DNA of 64,000 nt from Clostridium sp. 26_21 (lineage in GTDB: Bacteria; Bacillota; Clostridia; TANB77; CAG-508): assembly GCA_001915995.1 (NCBI GenBank), contig MNRO01000008.1:45142-109141 (forward strand). The letters run 5' to 3'. Position 1 is the first letter of the stretch, and each line of letters starts with the position of its first letter. This document shows, one piece after another, positions 42,611 to 51,974 of the stretch. A model generated the notes under the pieces. That model made no database searches, was not told the origin of the DNA, and saw nothing but the letters and a program-made list of their open reading frames with translations. A program made the position numbers and the translations under genes.

Positions 42611-43135
42611 ATGAAAATAAAAATTACAGGAAAAGAACTTAAGATAACAGATGCAATAAACGATTATGCAGAAAAGAAAATGGAAAGGATAGAAAAATAC
42701 TTTGAAAATGCTGAAGCTGAAATAATAGCAAAAGTTGAAAAAAATTATCAAATAGCAGAAATCAAAGTAATTGCTAATGGAGAAACATTTAGAGCAGTTG
42801 CTGAAGAAAAAGACTTATATGCATCTATAGATAAAGATATAGATATAATAGAAGGACAAATTAGAAAAGCAAAAACCAAAAGAGAAAAAATGCAAAAAGA
42901 TTCAAGCTTAAAAGACTTAAATGCACAAACAATAGTACATGAAGTAGAAGATGAAATTTTAAAAGTAGAATACTATGAAATAAAACCAATGACACCAGAA
43001 GATGCAAAATTAAAATTAGAAGAAAGACCAAGTCAAATGTTCTTAACATTTGTTAACCAAGAAAGTGGTAAAGTAAATGTTATCCATAGATTAAAAGATG
43101 GTAAAAACTTTGGTTTAATAGAACCAGAAGCATAA
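42611..43135 (+). CDS. hpf: Ribosome hibernation-promoting factor, long form
   Basis: 174 residues with the two domains of long HPF. The N-terminal YfiA-like domain (MKIKITGKELKITDAINDYAEKK...) binds the decoding site. The C-terminal dimerisation domain (IVHEVEDEILKVEYYEIKPMTPEDAKLKLE and FLTFVNQESGKVNVIHRLKDG as blocks) joins two ribosomes into a 100S particle. GAGAGGAG lies before the ATG. The protein protects idle ribosomes in starvation, which links it to rel elsewhere in the window. Confidence 0.97.
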   Translation: MKIKITGKELKITDAINDYAEKKMERIEKYFENAEAEIIAKVEKNYQIAEIKVIANGETFRAVAEEKDLYASIDKDIDIIEGQIRKAKTKREKMQKDSSLKDLNAQTIVHEVEDEILKVEYYEIKPMTPEDAKLKLEERPSQMFLTFVNQESGKVNVIHRLKDGKNFGLIEPEA

Positions 43136-43137
43136 AT

Positions 43138-43172
43138 AATAAAGTAGACCTCTATTTAAGGTCTACTTTATT
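43138..43172. terminator. Terminator between hpf and rqcH
   Basis: AATAAAGTAGACCT / AGGTCTACTTTATT with a 7-nt loop; both flanks are AT-rich, so it can serve hpf and perhaps the convergent rqcH. Confidence 0.85.
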
Positions 43173-43249
43173 ATTTATTTTAGAGCATATATGAATAATA
43201 AAAATATCTGTTTTTTGATGTGATATAGAATTCATACTAAAAGTTATAT

Positions 43250-44947
43250 TTAGGGAGTTACAAATATTGTTTTATTATTTGTAAAAATAACCATTCCTGG
43301 TTTTGCATTATTTGGCTTTTTTATAAATTGAACTTTACAATAGTCTACAGGTACATTTGAAGAAAATTTTGCTTTACTATGTTGAACAGCAATTTTAGCA
43401 CATTTTACTAAAGTATCATCAGAAACATTAGAGCCAGATGATTTTATAATAACATGGCCTCCTTGAATATCTTTAGTATGAAGCCATATATCAGATTTAT
43501 TTGCAAATACAAATGTAAGCCAATCATTTTCTTTGTTATTTTTTCCAACATATACATCAAAATTATCAATTTTTAAATGAAGAGGTGAATAGTTTTTTGT
43601 TTTCTTCTTTGATATTTTCTCTTTTTTCTTCTTATTGGAAGATTTATTTTTTAAAATACCATTTTCAGATATTTCTTCAAATATATCTTGAATTTCATCT
43701 ATATTTGATGCTGATTCTAATTCATATATAATGCTTTCAATATAATTTAGTTCACTTTCTGTTTCTATTTTTTGATTATAAACTATTTGAGAGGCATTTT
43801 TTAATTTATTATATTTTTTAAAATACATTTTTGCATTTATATTAGGAGAATATCTAATATCTAAAGGAATAGAAATTAAATTATTATTATCATAATAATT
43901 TTCTAATTCAATTGAAGTTTTATGAATATTTGATAGTTTATATAAATTAGATGTAATTAATTCTCCATATAATCTGTATTTATCTTTTTCATTACAATCT
44001 TTTAGCTTATTATTAATACTAATTAATCGATTATTATATTTTTTTTGCTGTTCTAAAATTAATTTTAAAATATTATTCTTATAATTAGAAAATGTTTCAA
44101 ATTTTTCTCTATTAAAATAAAAATTGTCTATAAAATCATTTAATTCAAACTTATGAGTAATATCAGTATTTAATGTTAATACATAATCTGAAAGTTTTTC
44201 ATTTTTATAAATTTCTTTAAATTTTAAATTAGAAGAAGATAATATATTTTCTAAATTTTTTTGAAAAACTTCGATATTTTTATTTGAAATAGTTGTTATT
44301 GAGCAATCTTCTAATATATTTTTTATAAAAGAAGTACTAAAACCAGTAAAAGTATTAGCAAATAATTTTGAAAATTCATTTGCTGGAAGTGGAAGAGTGT
44401 TTGAAAATATATCACATAAACTAGTAAGTTGAGTATAATCTAATTTGTTAGATGTTGGAAATGTATAGAGTCTAGAAGGTAATATATCTCTATAAGAAGA
44501 ATCTATTGCTACAATATGTCTTAAAGAGTCAATTATAATTTTTTTATTATTTACCAAAATTATATTGCTATGTTTTCCCATAAGCTCTATAATTAAACTT
44601 TTAGTTTCAATTTCATTAAAATCATTTATTATATCAATATCTATTTTTATTAATCTTTCGAAACCAAAAGTTTCAATATTTGATATTTTACCACTAATTA
44701 AATGTTTCCTAAGTAACATACAAAAATTAGGTGCTATAAGTGGATTGTTTTTTTGCTTTGTTGTTAGATTAATTCTACAATTATGTGCATCTATACAAAT
44801 ATTCAAATTGAAATGTGTAAAATTAGAATAAATTCCTAGAATAATAGTGTTTTTATCAGGTTGATATATTTTATCTATTTTTCCATTAATTAAATCAAAT
44901 TTAAATTCTTTTGTTAATACATGTGCAACAATTCCATCAAATGCCAT
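43250..44947 (-). CDS. rqcH: RqcH/NFACT ribosome quality control protein
   Basis: 565 residues from ATG 44947 (MAFDGIVAHVLTKEF), with AAGGA 9 bp upstream; an earlier ATG lies three codons before. NFACT-N domain at the start, central coiled coil (about 270-430) and NFACT-R domain at the end (DVYVGKNNKENDWLTF, DIWLHTKDIQGGHVII). In Bacillus RqcH adds alanine tails to stalled chains on the 50S subunit. Older annotations call it fibronectin-binding protein. The DGI-type start and WLHTKD block are diagnostic. Codons are richer in T-ending types than those of plus-strand genes. Confidence 0.93.
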   Translation of the reverse strand: MAFDGIVAHVLTKEFKFDLINGKIDKIYQPDKNTIILGIYSNFTHFNLNICIDAHNCRINLTTKQKNNPLIAPNFCMLLRKHLISGKISNIETFGFERLIKIDIDIINDFNEIETKSLIIELMGKHSNIILVNNKKIIIDSLRHIVAIDSSYRDILPSRLYTFPTSNKLDYTQLTSLCDIFSNTLPLPANEFSKLFANTFTGFSTSFIKNILEDCSITTISNKNIEVFQKNLENILSSSNLKFKEIYKNEKLSDYVLTLNTDITHKFELNDFIDNFYFNREKFETFSNYKNNILKLILEQQKKYNNRLISINNKLKDCNEKDKYRLYGELITSNLYKLSNIHKTSIELENYYDNNNLISIPLDIRYSPNINAKMYFKKYNKLKNASQIVYNQKIETESELNYIESIIYELESASNIDEIQDIFEEISENGILKNKSSNKKKKEKISKKKTKNYSPLHLKIDNFDVYVGKNNKENDWLTFVFANKSDIWLHTKDIQGGHVIIKSSGSNVSDDTLVKCAKIAVQHSKAKFSSNVPVDYCKVQFIKKPNNAKPGMVIFTNNKTIFVTP

Positions 44948-45041
44948 TTCTATCATTCCTTATAAAATAAATTTAGATTAAAAAATCTATGATATCTATA
45001 ATATCATAAATATTAGTTATTGTAAATTAAAATAATAATAC

Positions 45042-45602
45042 TTATTTTAAATAATCTAAAGGATTTTCGTATTTGTCATTAATTCTGAAACCAATATGAA
45101 GATGGCAACCTGTTGTAGCACCATTTGTAGGTTTTCCATTAGCGGAATCAAAATAGTTATTTCCAACAACACCATATACATATTTAGGTCCTACATTTCC
45201 AATTATTTGTCCTTTTTTTACATGGTCTCCAACAGAAACTATAAAAATAGGTGAAACATGACAATATGAAATTTTTATATTATTATTAGTTAATGTTATT
45301 GTATAACCACCTCCACCAAGAAAACCTGTAAATGTTATAATTCCATCACAAACAGCTAATAGTCTTGTTCCTTCAGGGGCTGGAATGTCAGTTCCTTTAT
45401 GAAATGAAGATGCTCCAGCCGTAGGAGAAATTCTTTTGCCAAAAGGAGAGGAAATAATTGTATATCCAGGAATTGGCCATATATATTCTGAAGTATTTAA
45501 TGAAATCGAAGGAGTTTCAGAAATCGAATTAAATAATATTGGAATAAATAAAATAGATATTAAAAATAAATAAGATATAAGAAAAAATACTATTTTTTTC
45601 AA
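45042..45602 (-). CDS. Small exported M23 metallopeptidase
   Basis: 186 residues with a TTG start and GAAAGGAA 9 bp upstream. The N-terminal signal or anchor segment is about residues 4-28. The M23 domain has SPFGKRISPTAGASSFHKGTD with the first His and Asp ligands, a YCHVSP segment and CHLHIGFRIN with the last His. It lacks the coiled coil of the two M23 proteins near ftsEX. It probably cuts peptidoglycan peptides. Some spore-formers use similar proteins in engulfment (SpoIIQ-like), but here the active-site residues are present. Confidence 0.88.
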   Translation of the reverse strand: MKKIVFFLISYLFLISILFIPILFNSISETPSISLNTSEYIWPIPGYTIISSPFGKRISPTAGASSFHKGTDIPAPEGTRLLAVCDGIITFTGFLGGGGYTITLTNNNIKISYCHVSPIFIVSVGDHVKKGQIIGNVGPKYVYGVVGNNYFDSANGKPTNGATTGCHLHIGFRINDKYENPLDYLK

Positions 45603-45686
45603 TAAAAAAGTTCCTTTCTAAAAATATAGAATAAAAATAAAAAGAGAATAGAAAAATTACTATTCTCTTCAAGATGATATGTTTAT

Positions 45687-45761
45687 TGGCAGGGGTACTA
45701 GGATTCGAACCCAGACAAGCGGTTTTGGAGACCGATGTGCTACCATTGACACTATGCCCCT
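45687..45761 (-). tRNA. tRNA-Trp (anticodon CCA)
   Basis: Minus strand, 75 nt with encoded CCA and discriminator G. The acceptor AGGGGCA pairs with TACCCCT except for a C-A mismatch at 6-67. The D arm is GTGT/GCAC. The anticodon arm TCGGT-CTCCAAA-ACCGC has a T-C mismatch at 27-43. The T arm is CTGGG-TTCGAAT-CCTAG. Anticodon CCA reads UGG. The two mismatches are unusual but the rest is intact. Confidence 0.9.
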
Positions 45762-45828
45762 AAGTCAATTTACTTAAATATATTAACACATATTAAAAAA
45801 AATTACAAGGGATTTTTGAAAAAAAAAT

Positions 45829-45854
45829 AAAAAGGTCATTTTATTGACCTTTTA
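45829..45854 (-). terminator. Terminator after the vWA/LPKTG gene
   Basis: AAAAGGTCA / TGACCTTTT with a 6-nt loop, flanked by A residues on the plus-strand left side, which become T residues after the stem on the minus strand. Confidence 0.8.
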
Positions 45855-45855
45855 T

Positions 45856-47253
45856 TTAAAAACTAGATTTTTTAGATTTATAAGCAAATATAATAGTAGA
45901 AAAAGTTGTAATTGCAAAAAGTCCAATTAATATAGGAGTACCTGTTTTTGGTAATTCTTCAGATGATTTTGTATCATCTTTTTTTGGCTCAACAGGTTTT
46001 GTTTCTGATTGCTCAATTTTTGTGAGTTTTATTTTTGGAGAAACATTAGAAGTTTTTGTTTGTTTATTACTATCAAAATCTTTAAAATCTATATCAACTT
46101 TTTGATTTGTATTTAAAATTTCTCCGATTATCTTTTCATTAAATTCATTTTTTAAAGTTAATGTATATTGTATACTTATTGATTTTCCAGCCTCTAATTT
46201 TGGAATAGTCCAAGTTATACTATTTGTTTCTTTATCAATTGATGTTGAAATCTTTGAAGTATCAGTTCCTTGAACATATGCCATATTAAAATTTTCTATA
46301 ATTTCTTTAGGAAAATAATCTACAACAGTTATATCAGTTAATGTTTTAGAAATAGGAACTAAATTAGAATAAATTTCTTCTTTGATAGTTTTTTCTATTT
46401 CATTATCATGTATTTTATAAAATTTGCCAACTGTAGGTTTTTCTTCTGTTCCAAAAACACCTTCAATAACTTGACCATATGTATAAGAATTTGTACCATC
46501 TGTTCTAACAGTAGCTTTTTCATCATCTATACCAGTTAAAAGTGAAATTACATTAATATTTTTTAATGATAATAATGTTTCTTTTGTTGTAGAAATTACT
46601 TTTTCTAAAGCTTCAATTTTAACTAAATCTGAATTTCCAACATTCATATTTGGTACACCATCTGTTAAAACAATTATGTATTTATTATTTTTTTCAGCTG
46701 TGAAAGTCTTTTGAGCTAATTTTAAACCAGCATCTAAATCAGTATAAGCTCCAGTTCCTTCAATTGCAGAAATTTTTGTTTTTAAAGTTTTTAAATCATT
46801 TGTAAATGTAGTTACTAGTTGAGCATCTTTTTCAGTTCCCATTTCTGATTGTTCTTGACTTGCAGAAAATGTTACAACACCAATTTTTAGAGTAGAAGAG
46901 TTAATTGATAATAGATTTTCAACAAGTTTATTAGCTGAATTTAAGACTAATTCTTTTCTTGTTGTTGTATCAGTTACTTTTGTATTCATACTATCAGAAC
47001 TATCTATAACTAGCATTAATTCTCCTTCTGGCAATTCATTAATTGCATTATTATTAATTTGTAATTGTAGTGTTACTTGTTTTTTATCTAATTCTGAACT
47101 TATAATTTTTTTTTCAAACTTTGAGTTTTCATTTAGTTCAATATTACATATATTATTTTCAACAATTTCCATTTTTACTGGTGTTGAGGCAAAAACAGTT
47201 GTTGAAATTAATATTAATAGCAAACATGATGCTATTGAAATTTTCTTTTTCAT
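45856..47253 (-). CDS. Surface protein with von Willebrand A domain and LPKTG anchor
   Basis: 465 residues. Signal peptide ends near VFASTP (about residue 23). The vWA domain begins near residue 78; its metal-ion-dependent adhesion site is DSSDSMNTK (DxSxS) and IIVLTDGVPNMN gives the later acidic ligand. A beta-rich segment follows (VDYFPKEIIENFNMAYVQG), as in pilin-like adhesins. The C-terminus has LPKTG, a hydrophobic helix and KSKKSSF. AAAGAAGGA precedes the ATG. It is probably an adhesin covalently bound to the wall; the ligand is unknown. The terminator of the upstream miniprotein gene stands before it. Confidence 0.9.
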   Translation of the reverse strand: MKKKISIASCLLLILISTTVFASTPVKMEIVENNICNIELNENSKFEKKIISSELDKKQVTLQLQINNNAINELPEGELMLVIDSSDSMNTKVTDTTTRKELVLNSANKLVENLLSINSSTLKIGVVTFSASQEQSEMGTEKDAQLVTTFTNDLKTLKTKISAIEGTGAYTDLDAGLKLAQKTFTAEKNNKYIIVLTDGVPNMNVGNSDLVKIEALEKVISTTKETLLSLKNINVISLLTGIDDEKATVRTDGTNSYTYGQVIEGVFGTEEKPTVGKFYKIHDNEIEKTIKEEIYSNLVPISKTLTDITVVDYFPKEIIENFNMAYVQGTDTSKISTSIDKETNSITWTIPKLEAGKSISIQYTLTLKNEFNEKIIGEILNTNQKVDIDFKDFDSNKQTKTSNVSPKIKLTKIEQSETKPVEPKKDDTKSSEELPKTGTPILIGLFAITTFSTIIFAYKSKKSSF

Positions 47254-47342
47254 AAAAAATCTTCCTTTCTTCTTAATGTATCAGTAATATTTTAATATAT
47301 TAAAAAGAAAAATGCAATAGAAATATAAGGTTTTATATAGCC

Positions 47343-47368
47343 AAAAAGGTCCATTTAGGACCTTTTTT
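47343..47368 (-). terminator. Terminator after the Cys-rich miniprotein gene
   Basis: AAAAAGGTCC / GGACCTTTTT with a 5-nt loop and A/T runs on both sides, just after the miniprotein stop on the minus strand. Confidence 0.8.
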
Positions 47369-47382
47369 ATATGTCTAAAGGA

Positions 47383-47502
47383 TTAGCAACATCCACCTCT
47401 GTTACCACCACAGCAGCAACAAATTAAAAGTATAAGAATTATTATCCAGCAGCAGTCATCTCCAAAACCAAAGCCACATCCACAACCTCTATTTTCTGGC
47501 AT
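47383..47502 (-). CDS. Cys/Gly-rich membrane miniprotein (39 aa)
   Basis: ATG at 47502 preceded by AAAGGAGGTG, an ideal ribosome site. The product reads MPENRGCGCGFGFGDDCC, then the short hydrophobic WIIILILLI, then CCCCGGNRGGCC: ten cysteines in 39 residues. Length and layout recall the short spore-associated proteins of the YjcZ type, but the cysteines are different and the match is by eye. Comparable Cys-rich miniproteins occur in other Clostridia. It is monocistronic with its own terminator. Confidence 0.75.
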   Translation of the reverse strand: MPENRGCGCGFGFGDDCCWIIILILLICCCCGGNRGGCC

Positions 47503-47619
47503 ACAAAACACCTCCTTTATAATTAAGATAAGATTTGCTAAAGAATTTTAAGTAATTCTTTAATTTTTTTCTTTTGATAATATATAATATGGAAATCAAT
47601 AAAAAGTGTTACACAATAA

Positions 47620-47651
47620 AAAAATGAAAGAGAATTTTATCTCTTTCATTT
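47620..47651 (-). terminator. Terminator after the U32 peptidase gene
   Basis: AAATGAAAGAGA / TCTCTTTCATTT with a 7-nt loop; on the plus-strand left there is an A run that gives T residues on the minus strand. Confidence 0.85.
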
Positions 47652-50013
47652 AAATTTCTTTATTAAAGTTTCCATTAGTATATTGATTTCCTTCAAGCTT
47701 TTTACCAGTTAAAACAGTTTTTATGATATCATTAATTTCAGAAATGCTTTCATCTAAAATATCAATTCTTGCAAAGTCAATAGGAAGTCCATTATATTCA
47801 ATTGATGTTATTTTACTATTGTAAATAGTTGTAATTGTTTGGATATTATCTGGTATTATTCTAAATAAAAATCCAAGTCTGTCTTTTAAATAATATTTAT
47901 TTATTGAATTACATTTATGGTCACATTCTGAATAACATTTATTTGATTTTCCTAATAAACAATAATTTGAATTCATCAATGGAGTTCTTCCATAGACAAT
48001 TAATTCTGTTTTTTTATTTGTATTGAAGTTTTCTAAATTAGTTTTGTTAAGTTCAGGTGATAGTGTCATTGTATTTACAGGCAATTCATTGATAGTTAAA
48101 TTGTTAAATATATTGAATGTATAATTACATATAAATTCATAATCTTTGTAATCTTTTAAAAGTTCAAAATTTCCTATATTTGATAAAACAAATCCTTTTA
48201 TTTTATATTTTTCTAAAATAGTTGGTAAATTATTTTTTATTAATTTATTGTAATTTTTTCTAATTATTGTTGGCATATAAATATATGTATCAAATTTTTT
48301 ACAAACATCTAAAAGTAGGTGAGAAAAGTTTTTATTTATAAAATATTTGAATGGTATATATATTTTAGATATATTTTTTAATTCTAAATAATCATAATTT
48401 AAATTTAATGTATTTAATAATAAACTTATTTTTGTTTCTTTATGTGATGAACTTGGATTGTTTTCTATATAATTAGCATTAGATAATCTTCTAAAACTTG
48501 AAATAAGTTTTTCTTCATATTGAGCTAATGCTTGTCTTCTAAGTTCATTAATTCCACTAATACTTGGAACATAAAGATTTTCTCCTAATTCAATATATAT
48601 ATTTTCAAAATTATAAGGTGTATTATTAGTTTTACAAATTTGAGAAATAAGTCTTTCTTTTGTCATAGGTGATTTTTGAGCAGGTTCAGGAATTATATTA
48701 GAGTCAATTTTAACAGATATATTGTCATCAAATATTTTTAAAGAAATAGGGGAGTTTAAGATAACTTTCATTTCACAAGACAAGTTTCTTTTTCTAGACT
48801 CTTTTTCAATAGTTTCTAATGCAGAAGTTGTTAATTCTTTATCAGAAATTTTGAATAATTTGTCACCTATAAAAATATCACCTTTCATTCTACCGATTTT
48901 TATTTTATCACCAATATGTGCTTCTGTAATGTTTTTATCATTTTTCATTAATTCAGAAATAGTATAAAGATTTGTTTCATGTTTTTTATTTTCAACACAA
49001 ATTTTATCTCCAACATGTAGAATTTCATTAGTTTTAAATGAAATATGTCCATGATTTTTATTGAAATTTGAAATAGTTCCTAAATATATTCCCATATTAT
49101 TAGATTTTTGAGGATATATTAATTTTCTATTTTCAGTAGAAGATAGATGTCCATTTGAAAATCCACCTCTATTAAATACTTGTAATAAGTCTTTTTTATC
49201 TTTCTCATCAATTTTAAAATCATTTTTTGACATTGCTAAATCAAGATATTTTCTATAAATTCTAGTAACAGTTGCAACATATTCAGGAGTTTTCATTCTG
49301 CCTTCAATTTTTAGACAAGTCACTCCAGCATTTACTAGTTGTGGTAAATATTCTAATCCACATAAATCTCTAGGACTTAATAAATAACCCTTATCAATAG
49401 TTGTATCATTTTCTAATAATTCATAAGGTAATCTACAAGGCTGAGCACATTTACCACGATTTCCAGAACGACCACCAACCATACTTGAAAATAAACATTG
49501 ACCTGAATATGAAATACAAAGAGCACCATGTACAAATGCTTCAATTTCAACATTTGAGTTTTTGCATATATGATCAATTTCTTGAAGAGAAAGCTCTCTA
49601 GAAAGTACAACACGAGAAAAGCCCATATTTTGAAGAGTAAGAACACCTTCTAAATTATGTACAGACATTTGTGTACTTGCATGAACAGCAAGACCAGGAA
49701 AATTTTTTATCATATAACGAGCAAGACCTAAGTCTTGAACAATTATTGCATCAATACCATATTCATAAGCTTTTTTTGCTAAAGCTATTGCATTATACAT
49801 TTCATCATTTTTTATAAGAGTATTTAAAGTTAAATTTGTTTTAACCCCTCTTATTTTTGCATAATTTATAGCTTTGGCAAGTGTATCATCATCAAAATTT
49901 GAAGCAAAAGCCCTTGCACTAAAACTATTTGCTCCAAAATATACAGCATCTGCACCATTTTGTACAGCAGCTTTTAAACAATCAAAATCACCAACAGGTG
50001 AAAGTAATTCCAT
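47650..50013 (-). CDS. U32-family peptidase with DUF3656 domain
   Basis: 787 residues from ATG 50013, 7 bp after GGAGG; the ATG at 50016 is also possible. The protein opens MELLSPVGDFDCLKAAVQNG and shows the U32 core: ADAVYFGANSFSARAFASNF, CISYSGQCLFSSMVGGRSGNRGKCAQPCR (as consecutive blocks) and LSPRDLCGLEYLPQL. A C-terminal Cys cluster (CLLGKSNKCYSECDHKCNSI) may hold a metal centre. U32 proteins relate to RNA hydroxylases such as RlhA, which sets C2501 modification in 23S rRNA, so a hydroxylase role is as likely as a protease role. Confidence 0.9.
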   Translation of the reverse strand: MELLSPVGDFDCLKAAVQNGADAVYFGANSFSARAFASNFDDDTLAKAINYAKIRGVKTNLTLNTLIKNDEMYNAIALAKKAYEYGIDAIIVQDLGLARYMIKNFPGLAVHASTQMSVHNLEGVLTLQNMGFSRVVLSRELSLQEIDHICKNSNVEIEAFVHGALCISYSGQCLFSSMVGGRSGNRGKCAQPCRLPYELLENDTTIDKGYLLSPRDLCGLEYLPQLVNAGVTCLKIEGRMKTPEYVATVTRIYRKYLDLAMSKNDFKIDEKDKKDLLQVFNRGGFSNGHLSSTENRKLIYPQKSNNMGIYLGTISNFNKNHGHISFKTNEILHVGDKICVENKKHETNLYTISELMKNDKNITEAHIGDKIKIGRMKGDIFIGDKLFKISDKELTTSALETIEKESRKRNLSCEMKVILNSPISLKIFDDNISVKIDSNIIPEPAQKSPMTKERLISQICKTNNTPYNFENIYIELGENLYVPSISGINELRRQALAQYEEKLISSFRRLSNANYIENNPSSSHKETKISLLLNTLNLNYDYLELKNISKIYIPFKYFINKNFSHLLLDVCKKFDTYIYMPTIIRKNYNKLIKNNLPTILEKYKIKGFVLSNIGNFELLKDYKDYEFICNYTFNIFNNLTINELPVNTMTLSPELNKTNLENFNTNKKTELIVYGRTPLMNSNYCLLGKSNKCYSECDHKCNSINKYYLKDRLGFLFRIIPDNIQTITTIYNSKITSIEYNGLPIDFARIDILDESISEINDIIKTVLTGKKLEGNQYTNGNFNKEI

Positions 50014-50087
50014 CATAAATCCTCCAATCATTATAAAAAATATTATATCATAAAAAAGATAGAAACTACAAGAAAAATTAAGGAATT

Positions 50088-50120
50088 TGTAATATAAATG
50101 TAATATAAATGTAATATAAA
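50088..50120 (+). repeat. Three perfect 11-bp tandem repeats
   Basis: TGTAATATAAA three times in a row, ending 16 bp before the -35 of the following promoter. The period is about one helical turn. Confidence 0.85.
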
Positions 50121-50136
50121 AGACATAGCGTCAAGG

Positions 50137-50166
50137 TTGACTTTAAGAATGCAAAAATGATATACT
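50137..50166 (+). promoter_or_regulatory. Promoter of the glucosaminidase operon
   Basis: TTGACT (50137-50142), an 18-bp spacer and TGA-TATACT (extended -10, hexamer 50161-50166). Confidence 0.6.
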
Positions 50167-50237
50167 ATTATCGAAAGAAAATGAAAAAAATAACAAAAGT
50201 AGAGAATATATAAAATACTGTAAGAAGAGGAGAAAAA

Positions 50238-51962
50238 ATGAAAAAAAAGGTAATTTTTATCTTAATAATGATAATTTTAATATTGCAATATTTTTGCTTT
50301 TTTACTAAAACATTTGCAGTAAATCAAACAATTAGTCAAGATATAGAAAATATAGATTCAAATACATGTCCACAAATAAAAGAAATGATACAAAATCTAA
50401 AAAAAGAACATTCAAATTGGAATTTTAAAATATTATATACAGATTTAGATTGGAATGAGGTAATTGAAAATGAATATGTAGGACATGGTTCATCACCAAG
50501 AAACTTAGTACCAACAAGTAGTTCATATGCAGGAGAATGGATATGTCCTATTTGTGGTGATACAACATATGATTCTGGAAAATGGCATTGTGCATCACAA
50601 TCTGCATTAAAATATATGATGGATCCAAGAAACTCATTAAATTCGTCAGATATTTTTCAATTTTTAGAATTAACATATACAGATTATAAAATTGAGACAA
50701 TACAAGCAATGTTAAAAAAATATGATTTTTGGAATAATGAATCATACATAAATGCAATTATAGAGGCATCAAAAAAATATAATGTAAATGTTTATTATGT
50801 AATAGCAAGAATATTACAAGAACAAGGAAATGGAACATCACCATTAGTAAAAGGTGAAGGATATAATGATCAATATATTGGGGTATATAATGTATTTAAT
50901 ATAGGAGCTAGTGGAAGTGGAAAAGACAATGTTATATTAAATGGACTTGCTAGGGCAGAACAAGAAGATTGGACATCAATTGAATTATCAATAGATGGAG
51001 GTGTTGAATTTATTTCAAAAGGATATATTAATAGAGGACAAAATACAATGTATCTTCAAAAATTTGATGTTGATAGTTCAGAAACTGGATTATATTGGCA
51101 TCAATATCAACAAAATATAATGGCACCACAAAATGAAGGAACAAAATTAAGAGTAGCATTTGAAGAATGTGGATCAATAGATATGGATTATACATTTATA
51201 ATTCCAGTATATAAAAATATGCCAGATAATATATGTACAAAACCAAATTTAGATGAAAATAAAATAACAGAGATAGATAGTAATCTAGTTAAGTGTAATG
51301 CGGACCCAAGTTTAAGATTAAGAGATAAACCAAATGGAACATATATTGGAGAAAAAATATATTTAAATGAAGTTGTAACAGTATTAGAAAAGGCTACAGA
51401 AAAAGTAGGTGGAACATATTGGGACTTAATAAAAAAATCTAATGGAATAGAAGGATATGCAGCAAGAGAAACTTATGAATATGAAGAAAATTATAAATTA
51501 TATTTAGTCTCTATAAAAAATATAGATGATCAGAAAAAAGATGAATCAGATAATGATGACACAAAAGAAATAATTGAAAATGATAAAATAAGAATAAATA
51601 ATAAAACCACACAGATAACATCAATTCCAAATTGTACAGTTAAAGATTTGAAAGAAATTTTAGGAGAAGAAATAATTGTAAAAGATATAAATGGAGAAAA
51701 AATTCAAGATGATTTAAACATTGCTACAGGTTATAAAGTTGATGAAAAATATACAATTTCAGTTTTAGGAGATGTTAATGGTGATGGAAAAATGAATTCA
51801 GCAGACTTATTAGTAATTCAAAAAGATTTATTAAAAGTAAAAAAAATTAATAATGAATATAAAAAAATATCTGCAGATGTAAATCAAGATGGAATAATAA
51901 ATTCAGCTGATTTACTGAAAATCCAAAAACAATTGTTAGGTGTTTCAAAAATAGAAATATAA
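50238..51962 (+). CDS. Secreted glucosaminidase with SH3 and dockerin domains
   Basis: 574 residues. A signal peptide ends near TFAVNQ. The catalytic part (about 40-330) resembles beta-N-acetylglucosaminidases of the LytD/GH73 kind: HSNWNFKILYTDLDWNEVIE, YMMDPRNSLN, IARILQEQGNGTSPLV with a candidate catalytic Glu, and GVYNVFNIGASG. It has an unusual Cys insertion CPICGDTTYDSGKWHC near residue 100. An SH3 domain (about 350-415) follows. The end holds a dockerin-like pair of calcium loops (GDVNGDGKMNSADLLVIQKD and SADVNQDGIINSADLLKIQK). GGAG precedes the ATG. It heads an operon with the next two genes. Confidence 0.88.
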   Translation: MKKKVIFILIMIILILQYFCFFTKTFAVNQTISQDIENIDSNTCPQIKEMIQNLKKEHSNWNFKILYTDLDWNEVIENEYVGHGSSPRNLVPTSSSYAGEWICPICGDTTYDSGKWHCASQSALKYMMDPRNSLNSSDIFQFLELTYTDYKIETIQAMLKKYDFWNNESYINAIIEASKKYNVNVYYVIARILQEQGNGTSPLVKGEGYNDQYIGVYNVFNIGASGSGKDNVILNGLARAEQEDWTSIELSIDGGVEFISKGYINRGQNTMYLQKFDVDSSETGLYWHQYQQNIMAPQNEGTKLRVAFEECGSIDMDYTFIIPVYKNMPDNICTKPNLDENKITEIDSNLVKCNADPSLRLRDKPNGTYIGEKIYLNEVVTVLEKATEKVGGTYWDLIKKSNGIEGYAARETYEYEENYKLYLVSIKNIDDQKKDESDNDDTKEIIENDKIRINNKTTQITSIPNCTVKDLKEILGEEIIVKDINGEKIQDDLNIATGYKVDEKYTISVLGDVNGDGKMNSADLLVIQKDLLKVKKINNEYKKISADVNQDGIINSADLLKIQKQLLGVSKIEI

Positions 51963-51974
51963 AGGAGAAAGACA

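Noticed and set aside
50088..50120. Possible CRISPR-like array.
   Set aside because: Units are only 11 bp and directly adjacent without spacers; no cas genes are present.
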